Positions 1 through 8,799 of a stretch of DNA of 64,000 bases are shown piece by piece. This DNA comes from Frateuria aurantia DSM 6220 (GTDB lineage Bacteria > Pseudomonadota > Gammaproteobacteria > Xanthomonadales > Rhodanobacteraceae): contig NC_017033.1 in assembly GCF_000242255.2 (NCBI RefSeq), positions 1,488,001-1,552,000 on the forward strand, written 5' to 3'. The notes beneath the pieces are model-generated. The model was given only the letters and a program-made list of their open reading frames with translations, did no database searches and was not told where the DNA came from. A program made the position numbers and the translations under genes. Within the stretch, counting starts at the first letter, position 1. Every line of letters starts with the position of its first letter.

Positions 1-1067
1 TATTGTGGAAGGTGAGGCAGGATACCGGCGACATAGTGGCGATAGCTGTCCAGAATCTGTTCGCGCGAAGTGGCGAAAAACCGCGGATCCGAGGCCACCG
101 CCTTGCGCAGTGCCGCCAGGTTCTTGTAGCCCAACTGAGTCGCGACACGGCTCATTTCCGCTTCGATGCTGGCCACATGCTGCAGCCCGATCCGATGGAT
201 TTCGGCGGGACTCAGCTCCGTGGTGGTCTGGGTGTGGATGGCGAAACGATAGCGCTCGGCACCGTCAGGCAGTGACCAGATGCCTTCCTGGCTGCGTCCG
301 TGGGGCGCGTAGTCCTTGCGCACGAACTCGGCCATCTGCGCGAAGGCCGGGCGTACCTCGTCATTGACTGCGGCGACGATGGCCTGCCGCAAGCGGGCCT
401 GCTCGGGGCCGGAGATGGTGGCGGGAAAGCTGGCGGCCGGCTGGCCGAAAACATTGGCCAGACCGGCCGGATCGGCGATCTGCTGCAATTGTCCGGCCAC
501 CTTCTCAAGCAGATAGCGTGGCTGGATCAGGTGGTCTTTCAGGCCCAGTCTGGAGGCCTCGGTCAGATCGGAGAGAATCTTCGGGATGCCGTGCAGGCGG
601 GCGATATAGTCCTGATAGTGCTTGACCGAGTCGAAGGGAATGGTGGCCACGAAGCCGGGAATCATCAACTGGGCACCGGCGACCTGATCCAGCGGCATTT
701 CATAGTTTTTCAGACGGATCGATTCCAGCTGGTCCTTCAGCTGCCGGACCATCATGGCGCGACTCAGTTGCGACTGCTCGTCGGCCTGGCTCAGATCCAG
801 CGCCTGGAATCGCTGCAGGAAATTCCTGATACGCGTCTGGGAGGCCACCACATGCGCCGGAGCATAGTCGGTCCATCGGTCGTTGTAGCGGTCATCGCCG
901 ATGGTTGTGGCAAGTTCCGGGCTTTCCTGCAGCTGGTATTGCCATTCTTCATTCAGCAGTTGGCCGAGCTGCCGTACCTGGTCCGATGCGGTCTGCGAGG
1001 CCAGCAGGGCGGGTGACAGACAGGCGCAGGCACAGGCCAGCGCGATGGCGATGGATTTGAATGGCAT
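1..1067 (-). CDS. DUF885 family secreted protein (3' end outside window)
   Basis: Open reading frame continuing past the left edge; about 355 codons of the N-terminal part are visible. It begins MPFKSIAIALACACACLSPALL, a typical cleavable signal peptide, so the product is probably periplasmic. Near residue 57 is the GDDRYNDRWTD stretch characteristic of DUF885 proteins, a family with a metallopeptidase-like fold and little defined biochemistry. The ATG at 1067 is the first in frame in front of the signal peptide. It lies downstream of the DadA-like gene on the same strand with a 149-bp gap that holds an 8-bp GC hairpin (1146-1165) without a T tract, so co-transcription is possible. Family assignment is fairly sure; substrate unknown. 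Confidence 0.72.
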   Translation of the reverse strand, partial: MPFKSIAIALACACACLSPALLASQTASDQVRQLGQLLNEEWQYQLQESPELATTIGDDRYNDRWTDYAPAHVVASQTRIRNFLQRFQALDLSQADEQSQLSRAMMVRQLKDQLESIRLKNYEMPLDQVAGAQLMIPGFVATIPFDSVKHYQDYIARLHGIPKILSDLTEASRLGLKDHLIQPRYLLEKVAGQLQQIADPAGLANVFGQPAASFPATISGPEQARLRQAIVAAVNDEVRPAFAQMAEFVRKDYAPHGRSQEGIWSLPDGAERYRFAIHTQTTTELSPAEIHRIGLQHVASIEAEMSRVATQLGYKNLAALRKAVASDPRFFATSREQILDSYRHYVAGILPHLPQ

Positions 1068-1216
1068 GGGCCCCCCTCGGGCAATGCGTTGTGGCCGCCG
1101 GTGCCGGAATGTCCGGCATGACGCGCGATGCAGTCCCCATGCTCACCCCCGGAGTCTTCCGGGGGCTAGACGTGAATGCTCCGGGCAGGTGCGGAATTGA
1201 GCATAATCCTGATCAA

Positions 1217-2506
1217 TCAGGCGGGCTTGAAGCGCGATAGTGCGAGTGCGGGCAGCCAGTCGGGCAGGGCCTGGCCTTGCAGCTGGCGGCCGACCAGTTC
1301 GGCGGTGGTGGCTGCCAGAGTCAGGCCCAGGTGCTGGTGGCCGATGGCATAGAGCACGTCCGGTGCCCGGCTGGCATGGCCCAATGCGGGCAGATAGTCC
1401 GGCAGTGTGGGGCGCGCGCCCGTCCAGGCCCGGGGCTCACCCCGCACCGGCAGGCCGAGCGCCTTGGCATGCATGGCAAGGCGCTGCCATTTGCCAGGAT
1501 CGGGCGGGGTGTCGCGAGGTGCGAATTCGACGAATCCGGCCAGGCGCAGTCCGCTGTCGAAGCGGGTCAGGATCACGGAACGATCCTCGAACACGACCGG
1601 CGGCAATGCTTCCGGCCAGTGGTGCTGGCTCCACTGCAGATGGTAGCCACGTTCGGCGACCAGCGGCACGGTTTCACCCAGGCCGGCCAGCAGCGGTGCC
1701 GCGCGTACTCCGGCACAGACCAAAATGCGGTCATGGCGCGGCTGCTCGCCATCGGCGGTCATGGCCACGGTGTGCGAGCCGCGGTGCACCAGGCTCTGCA
1801 CGTGCGTGTTGGCGCGCCGGACTCCGTGGCTGGCCAGCGCAGCATCCAGGGCGGCAGCCAATTGAACGGGATCGCGGATCTGGGCACTGCCGGCGAAGCC
1901 GATGCCTTGCAGGCCGGATCCGGCAGCACCGACATGGCGCGCCAGCTCCATCTGTTCCTGGGCCGACAGCGCCCGCAACCGGGCTTCACCGGTATCGGCC
2001 TGTTGCCAGTGACCGTATCCGGCGGCAGCGGATGCCGCACTTTCCCAGACGACAAGATGGCCGTGCGGAAGTATCTGCGGCGACCCTGGAAGCAGGGCGT
2101 CCAGGCGCTGCCAGGCCGGCATCGCCTCGGCCAGCATGGCGCGCAGCACGGCCTGGCCGCGGGCATGGGTGTCGGCACGCGAGGCGCGCAGAAAACGGCC
2201 CAGCCACGGTGCAATGGACCAGGGACGGCGGATATCCATCGGCCCGCCACGGCGGTACCAGCGGGACCAGGCCTGTCGCACATGGGTCGGGGAGGCCAGC
2301 GGCGAGGTCTGTTCGATGGCGATATGACCGGCATTGCCCCAGGACGGGGCCTGCAGACCGGTATCATCGTCCAGCAAGGTGATGGCATGCCCCTGGCGGG
2401 CCAGCTGCAGGGCACAGCAGCGGCCGATGATGCCGGCGCCGATGACCAGGATGCTGCCGGGTCGGGTCAATGGCGCAGGGCCGGAGGTGTCAGAGGGTAC
2501 TGGCAT
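1217..2506 (-). CDS. FAD-dependent oxidoreductase, D-amino-acid dehydrogenase (DadA)-like
   Basis: A 429-residue protein of the DAO superfamily. An N-terminal Rossmann FAD motif (VIGAGIIG, residues about 20-27) is followed by the conserved SWGNAGHI segment seen in DadA-type enzymes, and the C-terminus has the GHQHLGLTLA stretch that closes the flavin site. Such enzymes oxidise D-amino acids or related amines to keto acids and pass electrons to the respiratory chain; the substrate here cannot be read from sequence. The frame is open further upstream to a TTG at 2608, but the ATG at 2506 is preferred because it leaves a normal short N-terminus before the FAD motif. No dadX racemase lies beside it. 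Confidence 0.8.
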   Translation of the reverse strand: MPVPSDTSGPAPLTRPGSILVIGAGIIGRCCALQLARQGHAITLLDDDTGLQAPSWGNAGHIAIEQTSPLASPTHVRQAWSRWYRRGGPMDIRRPWSIAPWLGRFLRASRADTHARGQAVLRAMLAEAMPAWQRLDALLPGSPQILPHGHLVVWESAASAAAGYGHWQQADTGEARLRALSAQEQMELARHVGAAGSGLQGIGFAGSAQIRDPVQLAAALDAALASHGVRRANTHVQSLVHRGSHTVAMTADGEQPRHDRILVCAGVRAAPLLAGLGETVPLVAERGYHLQWSQHHWPEALPPVVFEDRSVILTRFDSGLRLAGFVEFAPRDTPPDPGKWQRLAMHAKALGLPVRGEPRAWTGARPTLPDYLPALGHASRAPDVLYAIGHQHLGLTLAATTAELVGRQLQGQALPDWLPALALSRFKPA

Positions 2507-2641
2507 GGGCGGCTCAACGGTAAACGGCGGAGCCCGGAGTGGGTCCGGAGTGGCCGACAATAGGCGGCCATCAACGGATCTGCAAAGTATTTCAGTGCTT
2601 GTGCGCAATTCGGCATGCTGCCGGCAGCGGCGGGCACAAAT

Positions 2642-2676
2642 CCGGTCGCGCCCGGCCCAGACCGGGCGGCGACCGG
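2642..2676 (-). terminator. strong GC hairpin downstream of pip, terminator-like
   Basis: Near-perfect stem of 14 bp (2642-2655 with 2662-2676, one bulged G at 2668) and a 6-nt loop, 8 bp after the pip stop. In the minus direction it is followed by ATTTGTG, a weak T tail, so termination is plausible but not certain. Confidence 0.5.
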
Positions 2677-2683
2677 GGCTCCT

Positions 2684-3646
2684 TCAGCCCGCAGTGGCGG
2701 TCAGCTGATCGGCATGTGCGTCGGTGGCCCGGATCAGGGCATCGACAATGGCCGGCTCGCTGGCGGCATGGCCGGCCAGCACCACTTCCAGGCTGGCCTC
2801 CGGCCAGACCTCGGCCAGATCGAAGGCGTTTTTTACCGGACAGATGATGTCGTAGCGGCCATGGATCAGCCAGGCTGGAATATGCCGGATCCGATCGACG
2901 TCATCGAGCAGCTGGCCGGGCTTGAAAAAGCCGTGCTGGCGGAAAAAGCTGGCCTCGATCCGGGCCAGGCTCAAGGCGACTTGCGGCGAGGCAAAGCCGG
3001 CCACCATCGCGGGATCTTCGGCCAGCGTCAGGCTGCCGCCTTCCCAGGTGCCCCAGGCACGTGCCGCGGCCAGCCGGGTCGCGGCATCATCCGAGGTCAG
3101 GCGCCGCCAGTAGGCCTCCATCATCTCGCCGCGTTCCTCGACGGGGATCGCGTCGGCATAGGGTTTCCACTTGTCGGCAAGGATCCAGGAGGCACCGCCT
3201 TCCTCGTAGAACCAGCGGATCTCCTCTGGCCGGCACAGGAAGATGCCGCGCAGAATCAGGCCGCTGACGCGTTCGGGATGGGTCTGGGCATAGGCCAGAC
3301 CAAGGGTCGAGCCCCACGAGCCGCCGAACACCAGCCACTGCTCGATGCCCAGTCGATCACGAATCCGCTCCATGTCGGCGACCAGGTGCCAGGTGGTGTT
3401 TTCGCGCAATTCGGCATGCGGGGTGGAGCGACCGGCACCACGCTGATCGAACAGCACGATACGATAACGTTCCGGATCAAAGAACTGACGGTGGTAGGGG
3501 GCCAGACCTGCCCCCGGACCACCGTGCAGAAAGATCACCGGCAGTCCGTCAGGATTGCCGCATTCCTCGACATACAGGCAGTGGATGTCATCCACCGGCA
3601 GCTGGAAGCTGTGATAGGGCTCGATTTCGGGATAGAGCTGACGCAT
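2684..3646 (-). CDS. pip: proline iminopeptidase
   Basis: A 320-residue alpha/beta-hydrolase of peptidase family S33 that removes N-terminal proline from peptides, cytoplasmic. Visible signatures are the oxyanion-hole HGGPG near residue 41, the FDQRGAGRS segment, and the nucleophile elbow GGSWGS with the catalytic serine near residue 110; an Asp in HGRYD and a His in LAGHAASEP complete the triad. The ATG at 3646 is preceded by AAAGG at good spacing, which decides it over a TTG two codons upstream. It lies 29 bp downstream of the heptosyltransferase gene on the same strand. Length and motifs match the family throughout. Confidence 0.93.
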   Translation of the reverse strand: MRQLYPEIEPYHSFQLPVDDIHCLYVEECGNPDGLPVIFLHGGPGAGLAPYHRQFFDPERYRIVLFDQRGAGRSTPHAELRENTTWHLVADMERIRDRLGIEQWLVFGGSWGSTLGLAYAQTHPERVSGLILRGIFLCRPEEIRWFYEEGGASWILADKWKPYADAIPVEERGEMMEAYWRRLTSDDAATRLAAARAWGTWEGGSLTLAEDPAMVAGFASPQVALSLARIEASFFRQHGFFKPGQLLDDVDRIRHIPAWLIHGRYDIICPVKNAFDLAEVWPEASLEVVLAGHAASEPAIVDALIRATDAHADQLTATAG

Positions 3647-3675
3647 GGGCAACCTTTGCGGGACAGAATGAGGGA

Positions 3676-4719
3676 TCAGGCCAGGCCGCGGTCGGCGGCG
3701 GCGGCCTCGAATCGTTCAAGGACATCGTCGATACTGATCAGCGCCATCACGCCAGGCTTCTCGATCTTGGTGCCCCAGGCCAGTTCGGCGGCGGGACGAT
3801 CCAGGAAGCGGCGGGCCGCCTGATCATAGCGGTTCACGCACCAGCGCCGGTCCGAGTAGGGACCGGAGCGGTCGGGATTGCTGGCGGCATGCAGTCCCAG
3901 CACCCGGGTGCCCACGGCGTTGGCCATGTGCATCGGACCTGAGTCCGGGGTCAGCAGCAGATCCGCTCGTTGCAGCATCGCCAGTGCCTTCTTGAGTGTG
4001 TCCTTGCCGGTCAGGTCGAGCAAGGGGCGGCGACTGTGGTGGATGATCGCATCGGCAAGTTGCCGTTCGGCGGCACTGCGGCCGCCGGTCAGTACCACCT
4101 GCCAGCCCCGGCCCGTGGCGTGATCGGCGACCGCCGCATAGCGCTCCGGCAGCCAATTGCGCAGGGCATGACTTGATCCAGGGCTGATCATCAGCACCGG
4201 GGCGTCGGCCCGCCATTGATCGGCCGCCCAGGCCAGGGCTTCATCGGGAATCGGCAGGTCCCAGCGGACAGTCTCCTGATGCAGGCCCAGCGGTTCGCAG
4301 AAGCTGCCGATGGCGTCCAGTACATGCTCGCCGTTGCGGTCCGGAATCCGCTCGCGGATCACCAGCCCATGGCCGTCACGGGATCGTGCGCGGTCGTAGC
4401 CGATACGCCGCCGGGCCGGCAGCAGCAGACTCAGCAGATTCGAGCGCAGGGCGACCTGCATCTGCAGCAGCACGTCGAAACGGCGCCCCGCCACAGCCTG
4501 GCGGACATCGGCAAAGGCCGCCCGGCCCCGGGACTTGTCGAAACGGATGAACTCGATACCGGGCAGATCGCCGACCAGCTGCTGTTCGAGCTTGCCGATG
4601 ACCCAGCTCAGCCGGGTCTGCGGCCAGGCGGCCTGCAGGGTGCGTACCAGTGGCACGACATGAGTGACGTCGCCCAGGGCGGAAGTGCGGAGCAGGCAGA
4701 TCGAATCAGGAGCGGACAT
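3676..4719 (-). CDS. ADP-heptose:LPS heptosyltransferase-like (GT9 family)
   Basis: A 347-residue glycosyltransferase family 9 protein that should add heptose from ADP-heptose to the lipopolysaccharide inner core on the cytoplasmic face of the inner membrane. The N-terminal LLRTSALGDVTHVVP segment and the C-terminal nucleotide-sugar motif TPDSGPMHMANAVGT are typical of WaaC/WaaF/RfaQ-type enzymes. The neighbour facing away from it is Kdo kinase, also an inner-core enzyme, which supports an LPS role. Whether it is heptosyltransferase I, II or a later one cannot be decided here, so no symbol is given. The start ATG at 4719 overlaps no other gene if the Kdo kinase starts at 4772. Confidence 0.85.
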   Translation of the reverse strand: MSAPDSICLLRTSALGDVTHVVPLVRTLQAAWPQTRLSWVIGKLEQQLVGDLPGIEFIRFDKSRGRAAFADVRQAVAGRRFDVLLQMQVALRSNLLSLLLPARRRIGYDRARSRDGHGLVIRERIPDRNGEHVLDAIGSFCEPLGLHQETVRWDLPIPDEALAWAADQWRADAPVLMISPGSSHALRNWLPERYAAVADHATGRGWQVVLTGGRSAAERQLADAIIHHSRRPLLDLTGKDTLKKALAMLQRADLLLTPDSGPMHMANAVGTRVLGLHAASNPDRSGPYSDRRWCVNRYDQAARRFLDRPAAELAWGTKIEKPGVMALISIDDVLERFEAAAADRGLA

Positions 4720-4771
4720 GGGGCTTGAGCTAGAATCGGAGCCTTATCATAAAACAGCCGCAGCTCAAGTC

Positions 4772-5488
4772 ATGATCGAGGTGAAACGGCAGCAGCATGG
4801 CGATGTTGCGGCCTTGTACGATGCGCAACGCGCCGCAGGATTCATCGATGAGTGGCTGGCCGACCCGCCGGGGCCGATTGCCAGCCATCGCCTGGTCGGC
4901 GGTCGTGGCGCGGTAGGATTGGTCGCGCCGCTTGGCGAGCCTTGGGTCGTGCGCCATTATCGGCGCGGAGGCCTGATGGCGCGGTGGCTGAAGGACAGCT
5001 ATGTCTGGCGTGGGGCGGAGCGGACGCGCTGCTTCCGCGAATTCAGGTTGCTGGTCGAACTGGCGGATGCGGGTCTGCCGGTGGCCGCGCCGGTGGCAGC
5101 CCGCTATCGGCGGCACGGTCTGATCTATCGGGCCGATCTGGTCACGGCCGAGCTGCCGCAAGCCCGCACCGTGGCCGAATATGTGCTGGCCGGCGAATTC
5201 GATGCCGGTCTGGCCCGTGCGGTAGGCGCGACCATCGCGCATTTCCACCGTGTCGGGGTCTGGCATGCCGACCTCAATGCCCACAATATTCTGCAAAGCG
5301 GGCATCGTCTGTATCTGATCGACTTTGATCGCGGCCGGAGACGGGCGCCGGATCAGCGCTGGCAGGTGGCGAATCTGCAGCGGCTGCGGCGCTCGCTGCT
5401 GAAACTGGGCGGTGCCGAAGGTCAGCCCGCCGGCTGGGACACGCTATGGTCGGCCTTGCAGGACGGTTACGCACGGGAGATGCCCTGA
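4772..5488 (+). CDS. kdkA: 3-deoxy-D-manno-octulosonic acid (Kdo) kinase
   Basis: A 238-residue kinase that phosphorylates the 4-OH of Kdo in lipid A–Kdo on the inner face of the inner membrane, found in species with a single phosphorylated Kdo such as Haemophilus and xanthomonads. The kinase-like catalytic loop HADLNAHNIL is at residues 165-174 and the metal-binding DFD at 184-186. The frame is open upstream, and an ATG at 4718 is possible, but the ATG at 4772 gives the family's usual length and leaves a 52-bp divergent gap for promoters. Its TGA overlaps the ATG of the next gene, so the two are translationally coupled. Confidence 0.85.
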   Translation: MIEVKRQQHGDVAALYDAQRAAGFIDEWLADPPGPIASHRLVGGRGAVGLVAPLGEPWVVRHYRRGGLMARWLKDSYVWRGAERTRCFREFRLLVELADAGLPVAAPVAARYRRHGLIYRADLVTAELPQARTVAEYVLAGEFDAGLARAVGATIAHFHRVGVWHADLNAHNILQSGHRLYLIDFDRGRRRAPDQRWQVANLQRLRRSLLKLGGAEGQPAGWDTLWSALQDGYAREMP

Positions 5489-6252
5489 TGGAATGGACGC
5501 TGCGCTTTCTGGGCACCGGAGCGGCCCATGCCGTGGAGCTGGGCTCGGCCTCGGCGGTGATCGAGCGCGATGGCCGTCCGCTGCTGCTGATCGACTGCGG
5601 ACCCGATGCCCTGGATCGTTATCGCGCGACCTACGGCGAATCACCCCGCGCCCTGTATCTGACTCATGTCCATATGGATCACGTCGCGGGCATGGAGCGC
5701 CTGTTTTTCCAGACCTGGTTCGGTGCCGGCGCCGATCACCGGGGCGAGGTGAAGCTGTTCACCCACGCCGCCCTGGTGCCATGGCTGCAGTCACGCATCG
5801 CCGACTATCCAGGCGTGCTGGCCGAAGGGGGCGTCAATTACTGGGACGCGTTCAGGCTGACGCCCTGCAGTCGCGGGTTCTGGCTGGAAGGGCAGTGGTT
5901 CGAGGTTTTCGCGACGCGCCATCATCGTCCCGGAACCTCCTTCGGTCTGCGGCTTCCGGGCAGTCTGGTATTTACCGGCGATACGCGGCCGATTCCCGAG
6001 CAGCTGGCGCTGTATGCCGAAACCGGCGAGCCGGTGGCCCATGATTGCGGACGGGTCGGCAATCCCTCGCATACCGGGCTGGACGATCTGGTGCGGGAAT
6101 ACCCGGGTGAGCTGCGCCAGCGGCTCTGGCTTTATCACTATGGCAGCGCGGCCGATGGCAAGGCGATGGCGGCCGAAGGCTATCGCGTGGCCGGGCCGGG
6201 CGAGGTCTTCCGGCTCTCCCCGCCGCTGACATGTGAAGAAAATGCAGGTTGA
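5488..6252 (+). CDS. MBL-fold metallo-hydrolase (RNase Z/PhnP-like)
   Basis: A 254-residue metallo-beta-lactamase-fold protein. The zinc-binding motif THVHMDHVAG is at residues 59-68 (His60, His62, Asp64, His65), and later metal ligands are likely within TGDTRPIPE and the HDCGRV segment. It opens with RFLGTGAAH, the short strand-loop typical of the RNase Z/phosphodiesterase branch of the fold. The start ATG overlaps the kdkA stop (TGATG), so expression is coupled to the LPS gene. The substrate is unknown; a phosphodiesterase or tRNA-processing-like activity is possible but not shown by the sequence. Confidence 0.8.
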   Translation: MEWTLRFLGTGAAHAVELGSASAVIERDGRPLLLIDCGPDALDRYRATYGESPRALYLTHVHMDHVAGMERLFFQTWFGAGADHRGEVKLFTHAALVPWLQSRIADYPGVLAEGGVNYWDAFRLTPCSRGFWLEGQWFEVFATRHHRPGTSFGLRLPGSLVFTGDTRPIPEQLALYAETGEPVAHDCGRVGNPSHTGLDDLVREYPGELRQRLWLYHYGSAADGKAMAAEGYRVAGPGEVFRLSPPLTCEENAG

Positions 6253-6265
6253 TGGCAGGAAGCGC

Positions 6266-6294
6266 TTGCCTGATGTGAAGAGTCCCGCTATGAT
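6266..6294 (+). promoter_or_regulatory. sigma70-type promoter for tRNA-Ser
   Basis: TTGCCT (6266-6271), 17-bp spacer, TATGAT (6289-6294), placing transcription start near 6301, 43 nt before the mature tRNA 5' end. Confidence 0.7.
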
Positions 6295-6343
6295 CTCCCT
6301 TCTTCGCAGGGCAGCAAGCCTTTGCGCAAGAGTTCGTTTGCTC

Positions 6344-6435
6344 GGAGAGGTGTCCGAGTGGTTGAAGGAGCACGCCTGGAAAGTGTGTATACGGTTTATC
6401 CCGTATCGAGGGTTCGAATCCCTCTCTCTCCGCCA
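6344..6435 (+). tRNA. tRNA-Ser (anticodon GGA)
   Basis: Complete 92-nt class II tRNA with encoded CCA. The acceptor stem GGAGAGG pairs with TCTCTCC (one G·U), the anticodon stem CACGC/GTGTG closes the loop CTGGAAA with anticodon GGA, the long variable arm ATACGG/CCGTAT is a perfect stem, and the T arm is GAGGG-TTCGAAT-CCCTC. It reads UCC and UCU codons. Confidence 0.97.
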
Positions 6436-6489
6436 GTAAACGAAACGTCGATGCCGGCCCTGCGGGGCCTGCAATGACCACGTCTCTAT

Positions 6490-6599
6490 GGTGACCCTGT
6501 CGGTCCCCCCGCGACGATAGTCTGTAAACTCCGCCAGGCCCGGAAGGGAGCAACGGTAGCAGATGATTCGGGTGCCGGGGTGTGGCTGGCAGGGTCGCC
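6490..6599 (+). ncRNA. ffs: 4.5S signal recognition particle RNA
   Basis: A 110-nt segment that folds end to end as one long hairpin: GGTGACCCTG at the 5' end pairs with CAGGGTCGCC at the 3' end. The apical region carries the Ffh-binding signature CAGGCCCGGAAGGGAGCA and its partner strand GGTGCCGGG, as in the E. coli RNA. It is followed by CCTTTTGGG, a short T run. The RNA pairs with Ffh to target membrane proteins co-translationally. Placement between a tRNA and dnaX is common in gammaproteobacteria. Confidence 0.95.
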
Positions 6600-6703
6600 G
6601 CCTTTTGGGCGCTCGAAAAGTTTGCAGTCGCAGCGACCCTGCGCCGTGCTGACTTGCGCCGGCAGACTTGGCACAATCAGGGTCTGCCCCAAGGTAGTAG
6701 TGC

Positions 6704-8368
6704 ATGTCATATCAGGTTCTCGCTCGTAAGTGGCGCCCACGAAAGTTCGCCGAGCTGGTCGGTCAGGAGCATGTCGTGCGGGCGCTGACCCATGCGCTGG
6801 AAAGCGGTCGCATGCATCATGCCTATCTGTTTACGGGCACCCGGGGTGTCGGCAAGACCACGATTGCCCGCATTTTTGCCAAGTCGCTGAACTGCGAGCG
6901 CGGCGAATCGGCCGATCCCTGTGGCGTATGCAGTGTGTGCACCGCGGTGGATGCCGGTCGCTTTGTGGATCTGCTGGAGATCGATGCTGCCAGCAATACC
7001 GGCGTGGACGATGTCCGGGAGGTGATCGAGAACGCCCAGTACGCGCCGACGCGTGGCCGCTTCAAGGTGTATCTGATCGACGAAGTGCACATGCTGTCCA
7101 AGCCGGCCTTCAATGCCTTGCTGAAAACGCTGGAAGAGCCGCCGCCGCATGTAAAATTCCTGCTGGCTACCACCGATCCGCAGAAATTGCCGGTCACGGT
7201 GCTGTCGCGCTGTCTGAAGTTCAATCTCAAGCGGCTGCTGCCCGGGCAGATTTCCGATCAGATGCGCTTTATTCTCGGCGCCGAATCGATTGACTGCGAA
7301 GAGGCGGCGCTGACCGAGCTGGCGCGGGCTGCCGATGGCTCCCTGCGTGACGGGCTGTCCCTGCTGGATCAGGCCATTGCCTATGGTGGCGGCCAGGTCC
7401 AGGCCAGTGATGTGCGGGCCATGCTGGGCAGTGTCGAGCGCAGCCAGGTAGTCGGTGTGCTTGAGGCGATTGCCGCCGGAGATGGTGTGGCGCTGCTGCG
7501 GGAGGCGGATCGGATCGCCTCTTTCTCGCCGGATTTCGGCGGGGTGCTGGATGATCTTGCCGGCTTGCTGCATCAGGTCCAGCTGCGCCAGCTGGTGCCT
7601 GGTCATGGCGGCGAGGACGAGCTGCCGGCGCTGGCAGCTCTGGCCGAGGGCCTGTCTCCGGAAGATGTCCAGCTCTATTACCAGATCGTGATCCAGGGGC
7701 GGCGTGAGCTGACCATGGCGCCCGACGTGCGGGCCGGTTTCGAAATGACCTTGCTGCGCATGCTGGCTTTCCGGCCTGATGCGCCAGCCTCCGGCAGTGC
7801 ACCGCCGCCAGCCGCTCGGCCATCGGCCACGCGCGGCCCTGCGCCTGCGCCTGCGCCGCCGCCGCGGGCAACTGTCAATACGCCCCGTGCGGCGGCGCCC
7901 GAGGCATCGTTGCCGGCAGTGGCAGCAGCGCCGTCGAGGTCCCCGATGCCGGCGACGCCGGCCTTTGCCGATGATGGCGCCTTGCCGGACTGGGGGCGTC
8001 TGATCGAGGCGGCCGGACTGCGCGGACCGCTGGGTCAGCTGGCGCAGAACTGCGCCTTGCGCGAGCGCGAGGGCAACGTGCTGGTGCTGGTGCTGCAGTC
8101 GGCCCATATGCATCTGGCCGTCGAGCCGATGATCAGCCAGATGGAAGATCGGATCGGGGTCGCCATGGGGCGGCCTGTACGGCTGCGTTTCGTGGAAGAC
8201 CGGCTTGGCGGTTCGGCCGATACGCCGGCGGCACGTGCCGCCCTGCAGCGGGACAACGCACAGCGATCGGCGGAAGCCTCGATCGAGGCCGACCCTCTGG
8301 TCCAGGCCTTGAAACGCGATTTCGGCGCCCGGGTGGTGCCGCAGTCGATTCGGGCGATCGAGCCCTGA
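6704..8368 (+). CDS. dnaX: DNA polymerase III subunit tau (gamma/tau)
   Basis: A 554-residue clamp-loader ATPase of the replicative polymerase. The AAA+ module shows Walker A GTRGVGKTT (45-53), a four-cysteine zinc module (Cys64, 73, 76, 79), Walker B LIDEVH (about 125-130) and the SRC arginine-finger motif in TVLSRCLKF. An Ala/Pro-rich linker (roughly 360-430) leads to the C-terminal tau domain that contacts polymerase alpha and DnaB. No A-rich slippery heptamer of the E. coli type was seen, so a frameshifted gamma form is not predicted. It is followed by ybaB and recR in the usual dnaX-ybaB-recR order. Confidence 0.97.
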   Translation: MSYQVLARKWRPRKFAELVGQEHVVRALTHALESGRMHHAYLFTGTRGVGKTTIARIFAKSLNCERGESADPCGVCSVCTAVDAGRFVDLLEIDAASNTGVDDVREVIENAQYAPTRGRFKVYLIDEVHMLSKPAFNALLKTLEEPPPHVKFLLATTDPQKLPVTVLSRCLKFNLKRLLPGQISDQMRFILGAESIDCEEAALTELARAADGSLRDGLSLLDQAIAYGGGQVQASDVRAMLGSVERSQVVGVLEAIAAGDGVALLREADRIASFSPDFGGVLDDLAGLLHQVQLRQLVPGHGGEDELPALAALAEGLSPEDVQLYYQIVIQGRRELTMAPDVRAGFEMTLLRMLAFRPDAPASGSAPPPAARPSATRGPAPAPAPPPRATVNTPRAAAPEASLPAVAAAPSRSPMPATPAFADDGALPDWGRLIEAAGLRGPLGQLAQNCALREREGNVLVLVLQSAHMHLAVEPMISQMEDRIGVAMGRPVRLRFVEDRLGGSADTPAARAALQRDNAQRSAEASIEADPLVQALKRDFGARVVPQSIRAIEP

Positions 8369-8414
8369 GCGGGCTTGATCAGAACACCCTCATATCTTTG
8401 ATTGGAGCAATACC

Positions 8415-8741
8415 GTGTTGAAAGGGCAACTTGGCCAGCTGATGCAGCAGGCACAGCGCATGCAGGATGATATGAAGAAAGCGCAGGACGAGCTGGCGCG
8501 GGTCGAAGTGACCGGTCAGGCTGGCGGCGGCCTGGTCAGCATCACCATGTCGGGGACGCACGAAGTGCGCAAGGTGCAGATTGACCGGGCCATGTTCGCC
8601 GAGGATCCGGAAATGGCCGAGGATCTGGTGGCTGCCGCCATCAACGATGCGGTCAACAAGGTGGCCCAGACCAGCAAGGAGCGGATGGGCAGCGTCACCC
8701 AGGGCCTGAATCTGCCGCCCGGCTTCAAGTTGCCGTTCTGA
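8415..8741 (+). CDS. ybaB: YbaB/EbfC family nucleoid-associated protein
   Basis: A 108-residue DNA-binding protein that forms dimers and coats or bends nucleoid DNA. The sequence [20 protein letters not shown], followed by a [14 protein letters not shown] strand segment and a C-terminal helix ending in [11 protein letters not shown], matches the family at full length. It starts at GTG (8415) with TTGGAG upstream. It sits 46 bp after dnaX and 58 bp before recR, almost certainly one operon. Confidence 0.93.
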   Translation: MLKGQLGQLMQQAQRMQDDMKKAQDELARVEVTGQAGGGLVSITMSGTHEVRKVQIDRAMFAEDPEMAEDLVAAAINDAVNKVAQTSKERMGSVTQGLNLPPGFKLPF

Positions 8742-8799
8742 TGCCGGTGCTTCGCTGCGGGCAGGGATGTGGCTGCGGCCGGATCGGCAAGGGGCGGGC

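Noticed and set aside
1146..1165. Terminator between the DadA-like and DUF885 genes
   Set aside because: An 8-bp GC stem is present, but neither strand has a T tract after it.
4725..4750. Promoter TTGAGC/TATCAT before kdkA
   Set aside because: The spacer is only 14 bp, too short for a normal sigma70 promoter.
6704..8368. Programmed frameshift for a gamma subunit in dnaX
   Set aside because: No A-rich slippery heptamer with a following hairpin was seen after the AAA+ module.
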